From the NCBI GenBank assembly GCA_012959525.1, contig DUDB01000061.1:173514-237513 (forward strand): a DNA stretch of 64,000 nt. The letters run 5' to 3'. Under the pieces are notes generated by a model. The model did not search any database. It was given only the letters and a program-made list of their open reading frames with translations, and had not been told where the DNA came from. Below are positions 61,282 to 64,000 of this stretch, in pieces. Both the position numbers and the translations under genes were made by a program. Position 1 is the first letter of the stretch. Every line of letters starts with the position of its first letter. Source of the stretch: Planctomycetota bacterium (lineage in GTDB: Bacteria > Planctomycetota > UBA1135 > GCA-002686595).

Positions 61282-62252
61282 GTCGAAGCCCGCGTGCTGG
61301 TGTTCCCTTGCGAGCGGCCCTTCCTGACCGGCTTGCTTGCGGACGAGTGTCCGTCGTCATGCTCGCGGTCGCGGCCCTATGTGCTTGCGCGGAGAAAGAG
61401 CAGACCCCGGCCCCTTGGGTGCCTTCCATTCAGCCCGTCGACCTGCTCTCCATACTTCCGACCGCCCAAGCGGGGGCATGGGATGGACGCTGGGAAGACC
61501 AGTCCCTGTGGCCGGACGGAGCGGCGGAGTCCTATGTCGAACTTGCGGAGGCGTTTGTCGCCAAGGACTTCCCCCTCAGTCAGAGCCGCGCCTATGCCTT
61601 GCTTTCGGAGCACGCTGAACTCCCCCCCGTCTTGCATATCCTGGGCCTGACCCTGTTCCGGTTACGCCGCTACACCGACGCGGCCTATGTCTTCGAGCGC
61701 TTTCTCGCCCACGCTCCGGGGCAGGTCTCCGAGACGAGGGTGCTGGGGCACTGCTACTACAGCGTGGGGCGTTACGAGCAGGCCCGCGCGCACTACCAGC
61801 GCATTCTGGCTGCCTCTCCGGACAGCCTCGAGTCGACTTTTGGCCTGGCTTTGACCCAGATGCGCCGCGGGGAGGTCGCTTCGGGCATGGGCCTGTTCGA
61901 GTCGGTCCTGGAGAGGCAACCCGCTCACGCCGATGCGGCCTATTGGCGGGCGCGGCTGTCCTTTGACGAGGAGCTGGCGGAGTGGAAGGAGGTACAGGCC
62001 GCCTGCCGGGTGGCGCTTGAGCTCGCCCCCACCGACCCGCGCGTGTGGTTCCTCTCAGCGGAGATCGCCAATGAGCAGGGAGACGTCGAAGCCGCAGACT
62101 CGGCTCGCAGCCGTTTCGAGTGGTTGGAGTCCAAGCAGGGCCAGATACGGTCCCTTCAACAGCGGTTGCTGTTTGAGCCTCACCTCGAGAGCGCGGCCGA
62201 GCGTCTGGCCCAACTCCAAGAGGAGGTTCAGGACAAGGCGCGGCGCTTCTAG
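61278..62252 (+). CDS. TPR lipoprotein, coupled to the CRTAC1-like gene
   Basis: A 324-residue protein that begins with GTG in the GTGA overlap with the upstream stop. The N-terminus (SRSPRAGVPLRAALPDRLACG, then VVMLAVAALCAC) gives a lipoprotein lipobox ALCA|C. TPR-like helical repeats follow: HAELPPVLHILGLTLFRLRRYTDAAYVFERF, LGHCYYSVGRYEQARAHYQRIL, GLALTQMRRGEVASGMGLFESVL and a further hairpin near VQAACRVALELAPTDPRVWFL. CRTAC1 plus TPR pairs occur repeatedly in this phylum. Physical association of the two products is likely but inferred. Confidence 0.85.
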   Translation: MSRSPRAGVPLRAALPDRLACGRVSVVMLAVAALCACAEKEQTPAPWVPSIQPVDLLSILPTAQAGAWDGRWEDQSLWPDGAAESYVELAEAFVAKDFPLSQSRAYALLSEHAELPPVLHILGLTLFRLRRYTDAAYVFERFLAHAPGQVSETRVLGHCYYSVGRYEQARAHYQRILAASPDSLESTFGLALTQMRRGEVASGMGLFESVLERQPAHADAAYWRARLSFDEELAEWKEVQAACRVALELAPTDPRVWFLSAEIANEQGDVEAADSARSRFEWLESKQGQIRSLQQRLLFEPHLESAAERLAQLQEEVQDKARRF

Positions 62253-62314
62253 TGGGTGGATTGGAATTGCGGAGCGACGCACACCAATCACATTGGATAC
62301 GCTGACAGCCTGCC

Positions 62315-62860
62315 ATGATCACCGTTCTAGCAATGACCCCTGATGACTGGGAGCGGGTCCGCGTCCTGCGTCTCGCCGCCCTCGCTGATTCCCCCGACGT
62401 GTTCTCCAGCACCCTCGCCCGCGAGGAGGCCTTTGACGAAGAGGCCTGGCGCAAGCGCCTCTCGGGCCCCACCCAGTTCAAGGCAGAAGCGGGTGACCGG
62501 GACATCTGGCTGGACATGCCTGCGCCAAACCAGGCCGTGACGTTCATTGCGGAATCGGGTGGAGATGACGTGGGGATGACCACGGTTCTGATCGTCGATG
62601 AGCCCGGCACGGCCTTGGTGGTTGGGGTGTGGGTTTCTCCATCCGTTCGTGGACAGGGTGTTGCCCCCCGGTTGTTTGAAGAGATGCTCGCCTGGGCCCG
62701 TGACCGGGGCCTCACTCGGGTCACTCTCGACGTGGGCGACGCCAACACCTCTGCGCAGAAGCTCTACGCGAACCTGGGGTTTCTCCCCACGGGCAAGAGG
62801 GGCAGCCTGCCTGAGCCCCGCACGCACATCCTCGAGCATGAGCTTGAGCTGCGCTTGTAG
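62315..62860 (+). CDS. GNAT-family N-acetyltransferase
   Basis: A 181-residue protein. The acetyl-CoA binding region is V-S-P-S-V-R-G-Q-G-V-A-P-R-L, matching the R/Q-x-x-G-x-G/A motif of motif A, followed by VTLDVGDANTSAQKLYANLGFLPTGKRGSL, the usual strand-helix with the A-x-x-L-Y-x-x-x-G-F motif B. The N-terminus IT-V-LAMTPDDWERVRVLRLAAL is typical. It transfers acetyl groups to an amine of unknown identity. There are 62 bases between the TPR lipoprotein and this gene. Confidence 0.88.
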   Translation: MITVLAMTPDDWERVRVLRLAALADSPDVFSSTLAREEAFDEEAWRKRLSGPTQFKAEAGDRDIWLDMPAPNQAVTFIAESGGDDVGMTTVLIVDEPGTALVVGVWVSPSVRGQGVAPRLFEEMLAWARDRGLTRVTLDVGDANTSAQKLYANLGFLPTGKRGSLPEPRTHILEHELELRL

Positions 62861-62933
62861 ACGGCACCCCCCAGGAGCCATCCTGGAGGGGGCTGGACGG
62901 CAAGGTGGACCGGGACAGGTTATTGTCGGGGGC

Positions 62934-64000
62934 ATGAGCTGGACACTGTGCTGGATCCGAATGGGCGCGGCCACCGCGCTCCTCGCGAGCGCCAACGGTC
63001 AGGTGAGCCCACGCGGCTCGTCCATGGTCCTAGACCACCCGTGTCCCGAGGTTGGGGCGGGTCTTGGATTCTCCACCGCCGTACTCCAGATGGACGGCAA
63101 GGGTGAGAAGGACGTGGCCGCCGGAGCGCCAGGCCAAGGTGCCGTTGTCGTGTTTCATGGACGGTTTGGCAGCTACGAACCCTTCGAACTGACGAGGATC
63201 TACACGTCCACGGGGGCGGCCGTCTGCCCCGTTCCAGAACGGGATGATGGGTTTGGGTTTCACATGGCCAGTGGTCAACTCGATTCCGACCCGCTTGAGG
63301 AGTTGGTTGTTTCAGCGCCTTGGGCGGACGTTGATGGCCAGGTGGATGCTGGCCTCATCTACGTCATGGGTGGAGTGACGGGCATGACTCCCTTTCCGCT
63401 GCCCAATCCCGACCCCCAGCAGGGCGCTCTCTTCGGAAACAGCGTCGCCGTCGGAAATTTCAACGGCGACACTGTTGCCGATATAGCTGTGGGGGTTCCC
63501 GGCTATCAGGTCGGGGGCGTGACCATGGGAGCCGTGTTTGTGTTCTTCGGGCCGTGGTGGTCACCGACGATTCAGCTTGTGCCCAACCCCCGCCCCGTGG
63601 AGAACGGCTTCTTTGGGGGTCATGTGAATGCCAACGACTCCGACGGGGACGGTATTGACGAGTTGTTTGTGACGGCAATCGGCAACACGGCGGCGGGCAT
63701 CCCGGTCGCGGGCCAGGCCTTCGTTTTTCCAGGACCGTTGGATCCGAACATCTCGATCGTCGTGGAGGACCCCGTCCCGAGCGCGGCGGACCTCCCCTCT
63801 CCCCGTTTCGGCATGCACATGCACGCCCGCGGGAAGTGGCTGTTGATCGGAGGCAACCGCAAGGACTGGAATGGTGTTCACGATGCTGGAGTTGGCTTTG
63901 CGGCACGTGCCCCCCTGTATGCCCCGGTCGATCTGTATTCCTACCCCAACCCGCGCAAGTCCGATCACTTCGCCTACCGCTGCCTGATCGCCGACGTCGT
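62934..64000 (+). CDS. FG-GAP (integrin alpha-like) secreted protein, 3' truncated
   Basis: A frame open from ATG 62934 (MSWTLCWIRMGAATALLASANG) to the window edge, about 355 residues seen. It has a short signal sequence, then FG-GAP repeats: GAGLGFSTAVLQMDGKGEKD with DVAAGAPGQGAVVVF, DGFGFHMASGQLDSDPLEELVVSAPW, GALFGNSVAVGNFNGDTVADIAVGVPG, and GFFGGHVNANDSDGDGIDELFVTAIG. The FG-x-x-x-x-x-D-x-D/N loops mark calcium-binding blades of an integrin-alpha-like propeller. The C-terminus and any anchoring domain are outside the window, so length and attachment are unknown. Confidence 0.8.
   Translation, partial: MSWTLCWIRMGAATALLASANGQVSPRGSSMVLDHPCPEVGAGLGFSTAVLQMDGKGEKDVAAGAPGQGAVVVFHGRFGSYEPFELTRIYTSTGAAVCPVPERDDGFGFHMASGQLDSDPLEELVVSAPWADVDGQVDAGLIYVMGGVTGMTPFPLPNPDPQQGALFGNSVAVGNFNGDTVADIAVGVPGYQVGGVTMGAVFVFFGPWWSPTIQLVPNPRPVENGFFGGHVNANDSDGDGIDELFVTAIGNTAAGIPVAGQAFVFPGPLDPNISIVVEDPVPSAADLPSPRFGMHMHARGKWLLIGGNRKDWNGVHDAGVGFAARAPLYAPVDLYSYPNPRKSDHFAYRCLIADV

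Noticed and set aside
1..64000. tRNA, rRNA, CRISPR, transposase, integrase or attachment sites
   Set aside because: Reading through the window found no cloverleaf-like T-arm in a noncoding context, no regular spacer-repeat series, and no DDE/tyrosine recombinase protein. A tRNAscan or ISfinder run could still change this.

Overview
The window looks like a piece of a GC-rich, secretion-heavy bacterial chromosome, most likely a member of the Planctomycetota. I infer this from gene content, not from a marker gene. There are three sulfatase-family proteins, two large Ser/Thr kinases (one beside an ECF sigma factor), several FG-GAP/CRTAC1-type secreted propellers, a redoxin-cytochrome c-copper monooxygenase fusion, BNR/Asp-box and PQQ propellers, and a lineage-type C-terminal domain (YC...FGYFL.S...NPGGSQG..CLGG...WFRD.NP...NFT) on three secreted proteins plus a divergent fourth. 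Many genes lack a clear Shine-Dalgarno sequence. No rRNA, tRNA, CRISPR array, integrase or IS element was seen.

Layout. 1-3757: a 5'-truncated multi-domain SGNH/alpha-beta hydrolase, a small ABM-like protein and a PQQ-propeller lipoprotein with EF hands. 3781-9561: a receptor-like Ser/Thr kinase, then a CPBP protease and an MFS permease on the other strand. 9644-17268: a large CarboxypepD_reg-like surface protein, a sulfatase-superfamily protein with Thr at the usual formylglycine position, and, overlapping it by one base, the redoxin/cytochrome c/copper monooxygenase protein. 17278-23049 (minus): CTPTR sulfatase, sortilin-like BNR lipoprotein, small lipoprotein. The sulfatase start codon interlocks with the start of a divergent hemolysin III gene. 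23690-35385 (minus): a tight run of eight genes, led by a sigma-factor-like gene, ending with a porin, a second formylglycine-type sulfatase and a secreted protein with the lineage C-terminal domain. 35681-42020: HEAT-repeat protein, ethanolamine-type permease, X-Pro dipeptidyl peptidase and an unknown secreted protein.

42217-46117 is the most unusual part. Two reading frames are interrupted only by in-frame TGA codons. Each TGA falls exactly where a conserved redox or metal-binding Cys is expected: twice in a tandem HMA-like protein (G-x-x-C-x-x-x) and once in a TlpA-like thioredoxin (W-C-x-P-C) fused to a secreted FAD oxidoreductase. A candidate SECIS hairpin with an apical loop starting CGUG lies 17-22 nt after each TGA. 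A Cys-rich lipoprotein with three C-x(1,2)-C-G-x3-G-S-x2-C-C repeats sits between the two genes. I read this as a small extracytoplasmic selenoprotein locus, possibly for metal or metalloid redox handling.

46248-64000: a Band-7/SPFH protein, a protein with an RTX-like patch, a kinase/ECF sigma pair, a DUF1801 protein, an amidase lipoprotein, an acidic secreted protein, and a run of secreted FG-GAP, CRTAC1 and TPR proteins, closing with an FG-GAP gene that runs off the right edge.
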